The notes under the pieces: generated by a model | Told to the model about the DNA's origin: nothing | Databases searched by the model: none | What the model saw: the letters and a program-made list of their open reading frames with translations, nothing else | Shown here: positions 16,363-25,391 of the stretch, piece after piece | Layout: each line of letters begins with the position of its first letter | Position numbering within the stretch: position 1 is the stretch's first letter | From: Prevotella sp. | GTDB lineage: Bacteria > Bacteroidota > Bacteroidia > Bacteroidales > Bacteroidaceae | Length of the DNA stretch: 64,000 nt | Direction: 5' to 3' | NCBI GenBank assembly: GCA_017561825.1 | Contig: JAFZBK010000068.1 | Coordinates: 1 to 64,000, forward strand | Program-made: the position numbers and the translations under genes

Positions 16363-19300
16363 TTGAGAATACTCAGACCGATAGTAAGTACCCTACTGCT
16401 GTTGTGTGCACTCTGTTTGCAGGCACAACGGCAGCAGTTCTTTAACCTGACCGCCGAGGAGGTCAGGATCGGGGAGACCTTGCCCGTATTTGTTCATAAA
16501 GTGGATCTGGGGAGGAACTACGGTGACTCGGTCTATACGGTAACCATCAAGTACCCTGAGTTCATCACGATGAGCAATGAGGATGCGAAACGCTGTCAGG
16601 TCATGTGCGAACATGAGCCGCCAGAGCTGCCTGTCATCGTTACGGAACAGGTGGTTGACAGGAAATGTGGGGAACTGCAGATCATGCTCTCGCCAGTGGT
16701 GGTACGAGAAGGGAAATGGATGAAGATGGTGAGTTTCATGCTCTCTATCGATGCCAAGGCTACTGATGAGGCAAAGGCAAAAGCGCAGAATGTGGAGACA
16801 CGTGCCACGACAGCTTCTTCACGCTATGCGGAACACTCCGTATTAGCAACAGGGAAATGGGCGAAGATCCGTGTTCCTGAATCGGGTATCTACCAGCTTA
16901 CTGATGCACTCATCAAGAAAGCGGGCTTCTCTAATATGAATAAGGTGAAGGTTTACGGCTATGGCGGTGCCTTGCAGCCTGAACGTTTAACAGGCAGTTA
17001 TCTTACGGAGACGGATGATCTGAAGGAGGTGCCTACCTGTACAGTGAATGGAAGACGACTGTTCCATGCTCAAGGACCGGTATCCTGGAACACCTATTAT
17101 CCGCAACGCACCCGCAACCCATACTCAGATTACGGCTACTATTTCCTGACGGAGAACGATGCTGAGGCGTTGACAGTTGACAGTGCTGCCTTCGTGAAAA
17201 CTTTCTATCCGTCGGGTGACTACAATCATGTGATTCGCGAAGTGGATAACTACGCCTGGTTCGAGGGCGGAAGGAACCTCTTTGAGGACGATCCCCTTGA
17301 GGAGGGGCAATCCAGAACTTACACGCTTAATGCCCCTGGTCCTAACAGTGAGGAATGGGACGAGGATGCATGTCTGTATGTGTCGGTATCCACCAACAAG
17401 GCGACAACCTTGTCTGTTGAGATGAACGGGGAACCCATGGGCACCATGTCGTTGTCACTCTATGATTCCAGTTATGATACCGGTACCATGGCTGGCGGCA
17501 GCTTCTATGTGGATGGGTTCAAGGATGTGAACACGGTGAAGATTACTAACACGGGAGGAAACATTATCCGTCCTGACTATATCGCAGCCATGACAGGTAC
17601 CTACCGTCCTGTGGAGAAGCTCAGTACGGATCAGTTTGCAGAGCCGGAATATGTTTATAATATTACTAACCAGGACCTGCATGCCGACCAAGGCTATCAG
17701 ATGGTGATCATCATTCCTGCATCGCAGATATTCCTGGAGCAGGCTGAGCGACTGAAGGAATTCCACGAGAAGCACGACGGTCTGAAGACCAAGATCGTTC
17801 CTGCAGACGAGTTGTTTAATGAATTCTCCAGTGGAACACCTGATGCCAATGCCTATAGAAGGTATATGAAGATGTTGTACGACAAGGCGGAGAGTGACAA
17901 TGAGATGCCACGATACCTCCTGCTCTTCGGCGACTGTGCCTGGGATAACCGTATGAATACCCGCTCGTGGAAGAACTATCAGCCAGATGACTTCCTGCTC
18001 TGCTACGAGAGCGAGAACTCTTTCAACAGGGTGAACTGCTTCGTTGACGAGAACTACTTCTGCTATCTCGACGACGGCGAGGGTGGGAATCCGCAGAGAA
18101 GTGACAGGGCGGACGTAGCCGTGGGTCGTTTCCCCGTAAGAACAGTGGCTCAGGCCAAGACCATGGTTGACAAGACCATCAGTTATATCGAGAACAAGAA
18201 TGCTGGAGCATGGCAGAACTCCGTGATGGTGATGGGTGATGACGGTAATAATAATGTGCACATGAACGATGCTATTGCCGCTGCCGACCTGATCATAGAA
18301 GGTAACCCGGCCATGTATGTCAAAAGGATCATGTGGGATGCCTATAACCGCGCATCATCCTCTACAGGAAACACCTATCCAGATGTAACGGCACTGGTGA
18401 AGCAGCAGCAGGCTAACGGAGCACTGATCATGGACTATTGCGGTCATGGTAGTGCGGTGAGTCTTTCTCATGAGCGTGTACTGGGCTTGGCTGACTTCGA
18501 GAACTTCGTGAATACGAATCTTCCGCTTTGGATTACCGCCTCGTGTGATATCATGCCCTTTGACGGTCAGACGGACAATATCGGCGAGACTGCTATCTTT
18601 AACAGTAAAGGTGGCGCCGTGGCTTTCTTTGGTACCACAAGGACGGTTTATACTAACTACAATATGCTCATCAACACGCAGTTCCTCAAAGCTTTGTTCG
18701 AACGGAACAGTAGCGGGAAGTTCAACTCCATCGGTGAGGCGCAACGATTGGCTAAGAGCAGGATATTGTCAAGTACGTTGATCGGCTACGACAAGGATGG
18801 TAATCCCAAGTACAGCTACGACCATACAGTGAACAAACTACAGTATTCACTGCTGGGCGATCCCGCGCTGATCCTGAATATTCCAACCTTGCAGGCAGTG
18901 ATTGATGACATCAACGGTCAGTCGGTTAAAGATGGTGATGCGTTACCAGAACTGAAAGCGGGTTCCATTGCTACGGTAAAAGGACATATCGAGCGGAACG
19001 GCGTCAAGGACGGATCGTTCAAGGGAACCGTGAATGCTACTGTGAGGGATGCGAAGGAGACGATTACTTGTCAGCTAAACGACACCTCCATCGATGGAGC
19101 CACAAAGGCGTTCACGTATGAGGACCGCACCAAGGTGCTGTTCAGTGGTAGCAGTAGCGTAAATGACGGTATGTTCACCTTCTCTTTCGCTATTCCTAAG
19201 GATATCAACTACAGTGGTGAGAGTGGACTGATCAATCTCTATGCGCTGGCGGAGGATCTCTCTGAGGCAGCCAACGGCTATACAGAACACTTCCTGGTGG

Positions 19301-19983
19301 GCGGCTCTGCCTTGGCAGCCAATGATTCTATCGGTCCTTCGGTGTTCTGCTACCTGAACTCTCCTGAGTTCGTGGATGGCGGTGATGTGAACACCACTCC
19401 GTATTTCGTAGCTGAGATTACAGACAAGGATGGTCTGAACACTACAGGCAACGGTATCGGTCATGACCTGGAGCTGGTGATTGACGGGGAGATGTCAATG
19501 ACTTATAACCTGAACGATCACTTCCGTTATGACTTCGGCTCCTATACGCAAGGAACTACTTATTATAGTATCCCAGCACTGAGTCCTGGTAAGCATAAAC
19601 TGAAGTTCAGAGCATGGGATATCCTTAATAACTCCACCACCACAGAGTTGACATTCAATGTGGTGCGCTCTCTCAAGCCAGGCAGCTTGGATGTGAACGT
19701 TACGCAGAACCCAGCACGAACAGGAACGACATTTGTGGTGAACCACGACCGCATAGGCAGTCCTGTGGATGTGGAGATAGATATATACGACATCAGCGGT
19801 CGTAGGTTGTGGAAGATGGAGAATACAGGTGTGGTAACTGATGGCGCCTTCACAGCAGAATGGGACCTTACAACAGGAAACGGTAAGCTGCAAACGGGCG
19901 TTTATCTCTATCGCGTCCAGCTGAGCTGCGATGGAAGCAGCAAGGTGTCAAAAGCCAAGAAACTGGTAATCATCAATGAATAA
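16363..19983 (+). CDS. porU: Type IX secretion system C-terminal signal peptidase PorU
   Basis: This 1206-aa protein has a signal peptide (LLLLCALCLQA-QRQ) and a gingipain-like C25 peptidase domain. The catalytic His695 is in DYCGHGS and the nucleophile Cys728 in ITASCDIMPFDG. PorU is the cell-surface sortase that removes the C-terminal domain of type IX cargo and attaches it to anionic LPS. Its own C-terminal 100 residues are a sorting-like domain (VDVEIDIYDISGRRLW, GVYLYRVQL) that PorU keeps. No ATG precedes the signal peptide in frame, so translation probably starts at TTG 16363. The next gene is its known partner PorV, 15 bp downstream. Length is near that of Porphyromonas PorU. Confidence 0.93.
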   Translation: MRILRPIVSTLLLLCALCLQAQRQQFFNLTAEEVRIGETLPVFVHKVDLGRNYGDSVYTVTIKYPEFITMSNEDAKRCQVMCEHEPPELPVIVTEQVVDRKCGELQIMLSPVVVREGKWMKMVSFMLSIDAKATDEAKAKAQNVETRATTASSRYAEHSVLATGKWAKIRVPESGIYQLTDALIKKAGFSNMNKVKVYGYGGALQPERLTGSYLTETDDLKEVPTCTVNGRRLFHAQGPVSWNTYYPQRTRNPYSDYGYYFLTENDAEALTVDSAAFVKTFYPSGDYNHVIREVDNYAWFEGGRNLFEDDPLEEGQSRTYTLNAPGPNSEEWDEDACLYVSVSTNKATTLSVEMNGEPMGTMSLSLYDSSYDTGTMAGGSFYVDGFKDVNTVKITNTGGNIIRPDYIAAMTGTYRPVEKLSTDQFAEPEYVYNITNQDLHADQGYQMVIIIPASQIFLEQAERLKEFHEKHDGLKTKIVPADELFNEFSSGTPDANAYRRYMKMLYDKAESDNEMPRYLLLFGDCAWDNRMNTRSWKNYQPDDFLLCYESENSFNRVNCFVDENYFCYLDDGEGGNPQRSDRADVAVGRFPVRTVAQAKTMVDKTISYIENKNAGAWQNSVMVMGDDGNNNVHMNDAIAAADLIIEGNPAMYVKRIMWDAYNRASSSTGNTYPDVTALVKQQQANGALIMDYCGHGSAVSLSHERVLGLADFENFVNTNLPLWITASCDIMPFDGQTDNIGETAIFNSKGGAVAFFGTTRTVYTNYNMLINTQFLKALFERNSSGKFNSIGEAQRLAKSRILSSTLIGYDKDGNPKYSYDHTVNKLQYSLLGDPALILNIPTLQAVIDDINGQSVKDGDALPELKAGSIATVKGHIERNGVKDGSFKGTVNATVRDAKETITCQLNDTSIDGATKAFTYEDRTKVLFSGSSSVNDGMFTFSFAIPKDINYSGESGLINLYALAEDLSEAANGYTEHFLVGGSALAANDSIGPSVFCYLNSPEFVDGGDVNTTPYFVAEITDKDGLNTTGNGIGHDLELVIDGEMSMTYNLNDHFRYDFGSYTQGTTYYSIPALSPGKHKLKFRAWDILNNSTTTELTFNVVRSLKPGSLDVNVTQNPARTGTTFVVNHDRIGSPVDVEIDIYDISGRRLWKMENTGVVTDGAFTAEWDLTTGNGKLQTGVYLYRVQLSCDGSSKVSKAKKLVIINE

Positions 19984-19998
19984 ATGTAACTATAGGAT

Positions 19999-21180
19999 AT
20001 GGAAAGAAATGACAATAAGCAGATGATCAGAAGGACAGGTAAGCTGTTGTTCCTTCTCGTGTTCCTCTTCTTGCCGCTCACGATGATGGCGCAAGACAAG
20101 GAGGATATGTTCAATCCGGTTCATTCATCTGTCACCTCGCAGACGATTGCTCCTGATGCAAGGGCAGCGGGTATGGGTGATGTGGGTGCTGCCACGGATC
20201 CTGATGTGAACTCACAATACTGGAACCCGGCTAAATATCCCTTCACAATCAGTAGGGCTGGTGTGGCACTGAACTACACGCCATGGCTCCGTCAGTTGGT
20301 AAACGACATGGACTTGGCCTATCTGGCAGGTTATTATCGTATCGGCGACTACAGTGCGGTGAGTGGTTCGCTACGCTATTTCTCACTGGGTGAGGTGTTC
20401 ACGAGCATGGATGATGATGCTATGACCATCAATCCGTATGAGATGTCACTCGACGTGGCTTACTCACTGATGCTCAGCGAGAAGTTCTCTATTGCCGCTG
20501 GTGTACGTTGGATCTATTCCGATCTTACATACGACTATACTGATGATGTGGCGCCTGGTAGTGCTTTCGCTGCAGATATCGCTTGCTATTATAATAACTA
20601 TGTCAATATCGGACAGCGAGAGTGTCAGTTAGGACTGGGTTTGAACGTCAGCAATATCGGTAGTAAGATTTCCTTCGGTGGAGATGATCATAGTGAGTTT
20701 ATTCCCACGAATATGCGACTGGGTGCTTCATTGATGGTACCCGTGGATGAGTATAACCGTTTCAGCATCGCTGCTGATGCCAACAAACTACTTGTCCCAA
20801 CCTATCCGAAGGATGAGAACGGTAATTACAGTGAGGCTTATGCCGAGGATCATTATTATAATGTGAGCAGTATCAGCGGTATCTTCAAGAGCTTCAACGA
20901 TGCCCCGGGTGGCTTCAAGGAGGAACTGGAAGAGGTGAGCTGGAGCGTGGGTGCTGAATATGTGTACCATGATCAGTTCTCCATTCGCGGTGGTTATCAC
21001 CATGAGAGCGAGAACAAGGGTAACCGTAAGTACTTCACACTGGGTGCCGGCTTCCGCATGAATGTGTTCTCTCTGGATGTAGGCTATGTGATTGCCACGG
21101 CTAAGAGTAATCCGCTCGACCAGACGCTTCGTTTCACGCTGGCGTTTGATATGGATGGTATCAAGGACCTGTTTAGATAG
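19999..21180 (+). CDS. porV: Type IX secretion outer membrane shuttle PorV (LptO)
   Basis: The 393-aa protein has a signal peptide (LLFLLVFLFLPLTMMA-QDK) and an outer membrane beta-barrel of the FadL-like PorV family. Diagnostic is the N-terminal mature segment APDARAAGMGDVGAATDPDV, followed by NSQYWNPAKYPF. PorV binds the C-terminal domain of cargo after it leaves the translocon and carries it to PorU. The ATG at 20023 is an alternative start. It lies between porU and ispF on one strand, and its stop overlaps a short tandem repeat, which may weaken coupling to ispF. Confidence 0.93.
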   Translation: MERNDNKQMIRRTGKLLFLLVFLFLPLTMMAQDKEDMFNPVHSSVTSQTIAPDARAAGMGDVGAATDPDVNSQYWNPAKYPFTISRAGVALNYTPWLRQLVNDMDLAYLAGYYRIGDYSAVSGSLRYFSLGEVFTSMDDDAMTINPYEMSLDVAYSLMLSEKFSIAAGVRWIYSDLTYDYTDDVAPGSAFAADIACYYNNYVNIGQRECQLGLGLNVSNIGSKISFGGDDHSEFIPTNMRLGASLMVPVDEYNRFSIAADANKLLVPTYPKDENGNYSEAYAEDHYYNVSSISGIFKSFNDAPGGFKEELEEVSWSVGAEYVYHDQFSIRGGYHHESENKGNRKYFTLGAGFRMNVFSLDVGYVIATAKSNPLDQTLRFTLAFDMDGIKDLFR

Positions 21181-21217
21181 TTGATAGTTGATAGTTGACA
21201 GTTGATAGTTGACAGTT
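21179..21217. repeat. TTGATAG/TTGACAG tandem repeat
   Basis: About five heptamer-like units TTGATAG or TTGACAG lie end to end between the porV stop and the ispF ATG. The motif belongs to the simple intergenic repeats seen elsewhere in the window (27731, 42331, 47214, 63326). Translation cannot be read through it in the gene frames. Confidence 0.75.
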
Positions 21218-21700
21218 ATGAAGATAAGAGTAGGAATGGGCTTTGATGTCCACCGTTTGGTGCCCGACCGTGACTTGTGGCTGGGAGGAATCAAGATAGA
21301 GCATTCGTTAGGATTACTGGGACATAGTGATGCTGATGTGCTGATCCATGCCATCTGTGATGCCTTGCTGGGCGCTGCCAATATGCGTGATATCGGCTAT
21401 CATTTCCCTGATACATCTGATGACACGCTGGGTATGGACAGTAAGATCATTCTTCAGAAAACCATGGACCTGATCAGAAGCAAGGGTTATCAGTTTGGTA
21501 ATCTTGATGCTACTGTCTGTGCTGAACACCCGAAAATCAATCCCCATGTGCCAGCCATGAGGAAGTGCCTGGCAGAGATCATCGGGACTGATGAGGATAA
21601 CATCTCCATCAAGGCTACCACCACAGAGAAACTAGGGTTCACAGGTCGTGAGGAAGGGATGAGTGCCTATGCTACGGTACTGATTACAAAAGAGGACTAA
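21218..21700 (+). CDS. ispF: 2-C-methyl-D-erythritol 2,4-cyclodiphosphate synthase
   Basis: The 160-aa protein catalyses cyclisation of CDP-methylerythritol 2-phosphate to MEcPP, step five of the non-mevalonate isoprenoid pathway. It has all family landmarks: MGFDVHRL (metal ligands Asp and His), LGHSDADVLIHAICDALLGA with the third ligand His, GYHFPDTS, and TTTEKLGFTGREEG for the CDP pocket. The best start is ATG 21218; an upstream TTG falls in the repeat. Length is typical. The pathway partner ispD lies 6 kb away on the other strand. Confidence 0.95.
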   Translation: MKIRVGMGFDVHRLVPDRDLWLGGIKIEHSLGLLGHSDADVLIHAICDALLGAANMRDIGYHFPDTSDDTLGMDSKIILQKTMDLIRSKGYQFGNLDATVCAEHPKINPHVPAMRKCLAEIIGTDEDNISIKATTTEKLGFTGREEGMSAYATVLITKED

Positions 21701-21705
21701 AAAGG

Positions 21706-21776
21706 CGTTTTTCTTATCATTTTGCGGGTGTTATCGCACACAAGACTTGATTTGTATCAAGAAAAACGTTATTTTT
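21706..21776 (+). terminator. Probable terminator after ispF
   Basis: An outer stem CGTTTTTC (21706-21713) pairs with GAAAAACG (21761-21768), and CTTGAT-TTGT-ATCAAG (21746-21761) forms an inner hairpin. ATTTTTT follows. It probably ends the porU-porV-ispF transcript. Confidence 0.5.
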
Positions 21777-21821
21777 TGCCAAAATATAACTAGAATCCAT
21801 TGCGGTTCTGCAAAATCGTCG

Positions 21822-21830
21822 TACCTTTGC
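21822..21830 (+). promoter_or_regulatory. Bacteroidetes promoter for the candidate sRNA
   Basis: TACCTTTGC at 21822-21830 is a full -7 box, and TTG at 21800-21802 is spaced 19 bp upstream as in -33/-7 promoters of this phylum. The start would be near 21837. No long ORF follows before the terminator at 21990. Confidence 0.7.
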
Positions 21831-21909
21831 ATTGTCAAAAGGTTAATAGATTGTTTAGGTTAGTAGTAATAGATTTAGGTTTTTAGTTATTAGATTAAGG
21901 TAAGTTTTC

Positions 21910-21957
21910 ATGATTGTTGAAATGGATGACAATGGTAACCGTGAGGCTCCCATTTGA
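21910..21957 (+). CDS. 15-codon micro-ORF in the candidate sRNA
   Basis: The frame reads MIVEMDDNGNREAPI and then stop, inside the promoter-terminator unit. A purine-rich AAGGTAAG lies about 8 bp before the ATG and could bind the ribosome weakly. The peptide is acidic, without a membrane segment. It is the only ORF of this size and context in the unit, but it could be there by chance. Confidence 0.3.
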   Translation: MIVEMDDNGNREAPI

Positions 21958-21989
21958 TTCAGAAAAGGATTTTTAGTTAAACATAGTTG

Positions 21990-22033
21990 ATACGTTGCTG
22001 CTCGTGGTGAGTTGCAGCGTATTTTTTTTTATG
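21990..22033 (+). terminator. Strong intrinsic terminator of the candidate sRNA
   Basis: ATACGTTGCTGCTC at 21990-22003 pairs with GAGTTGCAGCGTAT at 22009-22022 through about 13 pairs including wobbles. A run of nine or more T follows directly at 22022-22030. Confidence 0.85.
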
Positions 22034-22100
22034 CATTTCTTTGTATTCGCTGCTCCAAAATTTGGTTTTTCACTCGCTTATCCGTAACTTTGTCCCCACT

Positions 22101-23366
22101 ATGAGAGTACTGATCGTGAATACGAGTGAGAAGACGGGAGGGGCGGCACTGGCTGCCAACCGTCTGATGGAAGCACTGAAGAACAACGGTGTGAAGGCAA
22201 TGATGCTGGTACGCGACAAGGAAACAGACCAGATCAGTGTCGCTTCTTTGTCACAGCAATGGCGCATGCGGTGGAATTTCCTATGGGAACGATGGTGCGT
22301 GTTCTGGCGTCTCTGCTTCCGAAGAAAGCATTTGTTTGATATCGATATAGCCAATACGGGTGCAGATATTACGAAGACTCGTGAGTTTCAGGAGGCGGAT
22401 GTGATTCATCTGCATTGGGTGAACCAGGGCATGCTATCGTTGAAGGGAATCAGGAAGATTCTCGATAGCGGCAAACCCGTGGTGTGGACCATGCATGATA
22501 TATGGCCGGCAACAGCTATTTGTCATCTGACACTTGACTGCAGACAGTTTGAGACGCAGTGCTGCCATTGTCGTTTACTCCCAGGAGGAGGCTCGTCAAA
22601 TGACCTTTCTGCCAAAGTATGGCGCAAGAAACAGAAGATGTTGGCAGGAAAACGTATATCCTTTGTGGCATGCAGTCAGTGGCTTGCCAGTGAAGCACAA
22701 AAGAGTACTTTGCTGCAAGGACAGGATATAACCAGCATACCCAACCCTATCGACACCCGTATCTATTGTCCTGCTGACCGTCAGAAAGCTCGTCAGTCAT
22801 TAGGTCTTCCACAGGATGGACGTATCATCTTATTTGTATCACAAAGGGTGACGAATCCTAACAAGGGTATGAAATACTTGGTAGAAGCCTGCCATCTGCT
22901 TGCTCAACAATATCCCGACATGTTGAAAGATACCTCTGTCGCCATCTTAGGTGGACATGCTGAAGAACTCCAAGGACAGCTGCCTTTCCCCACACACGCC
23001 TTGGGTTATATCAACGATGAGCATCAGGTGGTCAAGGTGTATAACGCTGCTAATGTGTTTGTGCTCCCCTCTCTCTCAGAGAATCTTCCCAATACGATCA
23101 TGGAGGCAATGGCCTGCGGTATTCCCAGTGTGGGCTTCCGTATTGGAGGTATTCCTGAAGAGATTGACCATCTGCAGAACGGCTATGTAGCCAACTATAA
23201 AGATGCTGTCGATCTGGCAAAAGGAATAAAATGGGCACTGGATGAGTCTGATATGGAAGAGGTAAAGAAAGCCTGTCTTCAGAAGGTGGCTCACCATTAT
23301 TCCCAGCAGAGTGTGGCCAAGCGATACGTGGAGATATATGAGTCTATGGTTCTCCCACAAAATTAA
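22101..23366 (+). CDS. Family 4 glycosyltransferase
   Basis: The 421-aa protein has the GT-B fold of GT4 retaining transferases. The N-terminal half opens MRVLIVNTSEKTGGAALAAN, with HLHWVNQG and a W-T-M-H-D-I-W segment. The C-terminal half has FVSQRVTNPNKGMKYLVEA, then VLPSLSENLPNTIMEAMACG with the sugar-nucleotide-binding E-x7-E motif. It probably adds a sugar from an activated donor to a surface glycan or O-linked glycan in the cytoplasm. Translation most likely starts at ATG 22101, because a TAACTTTG promoter box at 22085-22092 lies inside the longer frame. Distance to that box is so short that the transcript is nearly leaderless. A GT2 gene follows after 16 bp. Confidence 0.88.
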   Translation: MRVLIVNTSEKTGGAALAANRLMEALKNNGVKAMMLVRDKETDQISVASLSQQWRMRWNFLWERWCVFWRLCFRRKHLFDIDIANTGADITKTREFQEADVIHLHWVNQGMLSLKGIRKILDSGKPVVWTMHDIWPATAICHLTLDCRQFETQCCHCRLLPGGGSSNDLSAKVWRKKQKMLAGKRISFVACSQWLASEAQKSTLLQGQDITSIPNPIDTRIYCPADRQKARQSLGLPQDGRIILFVSQRVTNPNKGMKYLVEACHLLAQQYPDMLKDTSVAILGGHAEELQGQLPFPTHALGYINDEHQVVKVYNAANVFVLPSLSENLPNTIMEAMACGIPSVGFRIGGIPEEIDHLQNGYVANYKDAVDLAKGIKWALDESDMEEVKKACLQKVAHHYSQQSVAKRYVEIYESMVLPQN

Positions 23367-23382
23367 AGAATGAACGTTTATC

Positions 23383-24168
23383 ATGAAGATATCCATCATC
23401 ACCGTTACCTATAATGCGGCCAGCGTTCTGCAACGCACCCTCGACAGTGTGAAGGTGCAGACCTGCCAACAGATTGAACACCTCATCATCGACGGTGCTT
23501 CGAAAGACGATACCATCAGTATGGTTGAGGCTTATAAAGCCCAATGTCCCTATGAGGTTGTTGTCCTTTCTGAGCCAGATAAAGGACTCTATGATGCGAT
23601 GAACAAAGGACTGCGTTTGGCAACGGGCGACTATCTGGTGTTCCTGAATGCTGGAGATACCCTCCATGTCAATGATACCCTTGAAGCAATTGTCCGCTCG
23701 GCTCTGCCGCTTCGCTCTGCGAAGAACAGTCTGCAGACAGTCAGCAAACAGCCAGGTGTCATCTATGGTGATACAGCCATTACTGATGGAGAAGGGAAGT
23801 TCCTTTATCTTCGTCGACTGCGTCCTCCTAAGCAGCTCTCATGGAAGTCGTTCCGTCAGGGCATGCTCGTCTGTCATCAGGCTTTCTATGCGCTGACCGC
23901 CATAGCGAAAGATATTCCTTATGACCTCCATTACCGTTATTCTGCTGATGTTGACTGGTGTATCAAGGTGATGAAGGAGGCAGAGAGGCAGCATCTGCCT
24001 TTGGTGAATACGAATGCGATCTTGGCCAATTATCTGGAGGAAGGACAAACCACCATTCATCACCGTGCATCATTGAAAGAACGGTTCGATGTGATGCGCA
24101 GACACTACGGACTGCTCAGTACTGTCTTTATGCACTTGTGGTTTGCCGTCAGACAAGTCATTAAATAA
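23383..24168 (+). CDS. Family 2 glycosyltransferase
   Basis: This 261-aa protein has the GT-A fold: KISIITVTYNAASVLQRTLD with QTCQQIEHLIIDGASKDDT at the front, and NKGLRLATGDYLVFLNAGDT with the likely metal-binding DxD equivalent (NAGD). The family uses nucleotide sugars to build polysaccharides or glycoproteins, here probably one step beside the GT4 enzyme upstream. The C-terminal part (RYSADVDWCIKVMKEAERQ) is the acceptor-side region of colanic-acid or WcaA-like transferases. It is followed by a bidirectional-type terminator before a convergent gene. Confidence 0.87.
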   Translation: MKISIITVTYNAASVLQRTLDSVKVQTCQQIEHLIIDGASKDDTISMVEAYKAQCPYEVVVLSEPDKGLYDAMNKGLRLATGDYLVFLNAGDTLHVNDTLEAIVRSALPLRSAKNSLQTVSKQPGVIYGDTAITDGEGKFLYLRRLRPPKQLSWKSFRQGMLVCHQAFYALTAIAKDIPYDLHYRYSADVDWCIKVMKEAERQHLPLVNTNAILANYLEEGQTTIHHRASLKERFDVMRRHYGLLSTVFMHLWFAVRQVIK

Positions 24169-24169
24169 A

Positions 24170-24200
24170 AAAAGGGACCCGCCGTAGCGAATCCCTTCTC
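24170..24200. terminator. Hairpin between convergent genes
   Basis: AAGGGA and TCCCTT pair around a GC-rich loop within AAAAAAGGGACCC...AATCCCTTCTC. It lies between the GT2 stop (24168) and the stop of the M23 gene on the other strand (24229), with A/T runs on both sides, so it may serve both. Confidence 0.6.
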
Positions 24201-24228
24201 ATCTCATATCTAAAGTGTCACCTTTTTC

Positions 24229-25194
24229 TTAAGAGAATCTCAGCACCTGACCCACCTTGATGCTGTTGTTCTTACCCAAGCGGTTGATCTTGCGGAGCTG
24301 ATCAACGGTGAGTCCATGACTCTTAGCAATGGAGAAGAGGGTCTCACCCTTCTGAACCTTGTGGGTTGTAGCCTTCGGAGCAGCAGCCGTTTTCTTCACG
24401 GTTGTAGCAGGCTTGGCAGAAGTCTGGTCATTGGGCTCGCCAATGATGGGTACATTCTGCTGAACTTCCACCTTAGGAGTAGTGGTATTCTTGGCAATCG
24501 TACCAACCTTCTTGGCATTACTGTTACGGAACATGTAGAAGTCGGCAGTAACGTCTTGGTTCTTGAAGTCAAACATCAATGCTGGATCAAGAGCCACGCC
24601 ACAAAGACGAGTCTCAAAGTGCAGGTGAGATCCCGTGCTTCGTCCGGTATTACCACCCAGACCAATGGGATCACCAGCCTTTACGTTCTGGTTCTCGTTA
24701 ACCAGTCGCTTGGACATATGACCATAGATAGTCTCCAATCCGTTGTTATGGCGGATCACGATGTAGTTACCATAGCCGGCAGCCTCGTAATTAGCCACAC
24801 GCACCTTTCCGTCAAAGGCAGCACGGATGGTGTCGCCGATATAAACCTTTACGTCAATACCCTTGTGCATACGTCCCCAACGACGACCGTAGTTACTGGT
24901 GACAACCCTGCTGGGGGTTGGCATGTGGTATCCACGGAGGTCGATCCTGAAGGAATCAGGAAGGGTGGTGGCTTGATGGGCATACTTATTGCTCCATTCG
25001 GTGTAGAGCTGGGAAGATAATGATTGAGCCTGTTCGCGCTCGATGATGTTGCGCAGGGCTACTGTATCAACTGCTTTCATTTTTCGGTCGATTGGTGCCT
25101 GGCGTGCCAGCAGGTCTTGTCCCATCACTGGTGTAGCGGCCAGAGCCAATACGACTGTCATTGCAAATGTTCTTATTCTTTTTTGTAAATGCAT
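24229..25194 (-). CDS. M23 endopeptidase with LysM domain
   Basis: The 321-aa exported protein has a signal peptide (TFAMTVVLALAATPVMG-QDL). Residues about 85-210 are an M23 peptidase: VVTSNYGRRWGRMHKGIDVK holds the HxxxD zinc ligands near residue 110, and GSHLHFETRL has the HxH ligand and catalytic His near 190. A Thr/Ala/Lys-rich linker leads to a C-terminal LysM (HKVQKGETLFSIAKSHGLTV, residues about 275-320) that binds peptidoglycan. The role is cross-link cleavage in cell-wall growth or separation. ATG 25194 is preferred over TTG 25200. A TATCTTTGC promoter lies about 95 bp upstream. Confidence 0.93.
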   Translation of the reverse strand: MHLQKRIRTFAMTVVLALAATPVMGQDLLARQAPIDRKMKAVDTVALRNIIEREQAQSLSSQLYTEWSNKYAHQATTLPDSFRIDLRGYHMPTPSRVVTSNYGRRWGRMHKGIDVKVYIGDTIRAAFDGKVRVANYEAAGYGNYIVIRHNNGLETIYGHMSKRLVNENQNVKAGDPIGLGGNTGRSTGSHLHFETRLCGVALDPALMFDFKNQDVTADFYMFRNSNAKKVGTIAKNTTTPKVEVQQNVPIIGEPNDQTSAKPATTVKKTAAAPKATTHKVQKGETLFSIAKSHGLTVDQLRKINRLGKNNSIKVGQVLRFS

Positions 25195-25288
25195 ATTCAA
25201 TTTTTTCGCCTGAGAAAATAGGCAGTTAATAGTGTTCAGCGGAAAGCCGATAAACGATAAACAACCATCGGTTTTACCAAAAATCGTT

Positions 25289-25297
25289 GCAAAGATA
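25289..25297 (-). promoter_or_regulatory. -7 box for the M23 gene
   Basis: GCAAAGATA on the plus strand gives TATCTTTGC on the minus strand. It would start transcription near 25283 and leave a leader of about 90 nt to ATG 25194. The rest of 25195-25391, between the M23 start and the recG stop, holds no recognised feature. Confidence 0.7.
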
Positions 25298-25391
25298 GGA
25301 AAAATAATTGGAAATAAGTGTGATATTAACAGTTTTTATTCCCAATTTAACTATTTATATGCACATTTAATGTAATTTGTGCACGTTCACA

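Larger units (their letters stand above)
21837..22033 (+). ncRNA. Candidate ~195-nt small RNA with its own promoter and terminator
   Basis: The unit runs from the promoter above to a strong terminator. It contains an AAATGG/CCATTT stem near 21921-21954 that encloses GGTAACC, and a 15-codon ORF at 21910-21957. The 5' part is a run of TTAGGTTAG/TTTAGGTTTTTAG motifs. I do not recognise a named family. It may be a regulatory RNA, an mRNA for a tiny peptide, or both. Confidence 0.5.

Noticed and set aside
17455-18261. 268-aa frame on the minus strand inside porU
   Set aside because: It lies wholly opposite the well-supported PorU peptidase domain and shows no family resemblance; codon-bias shadow.
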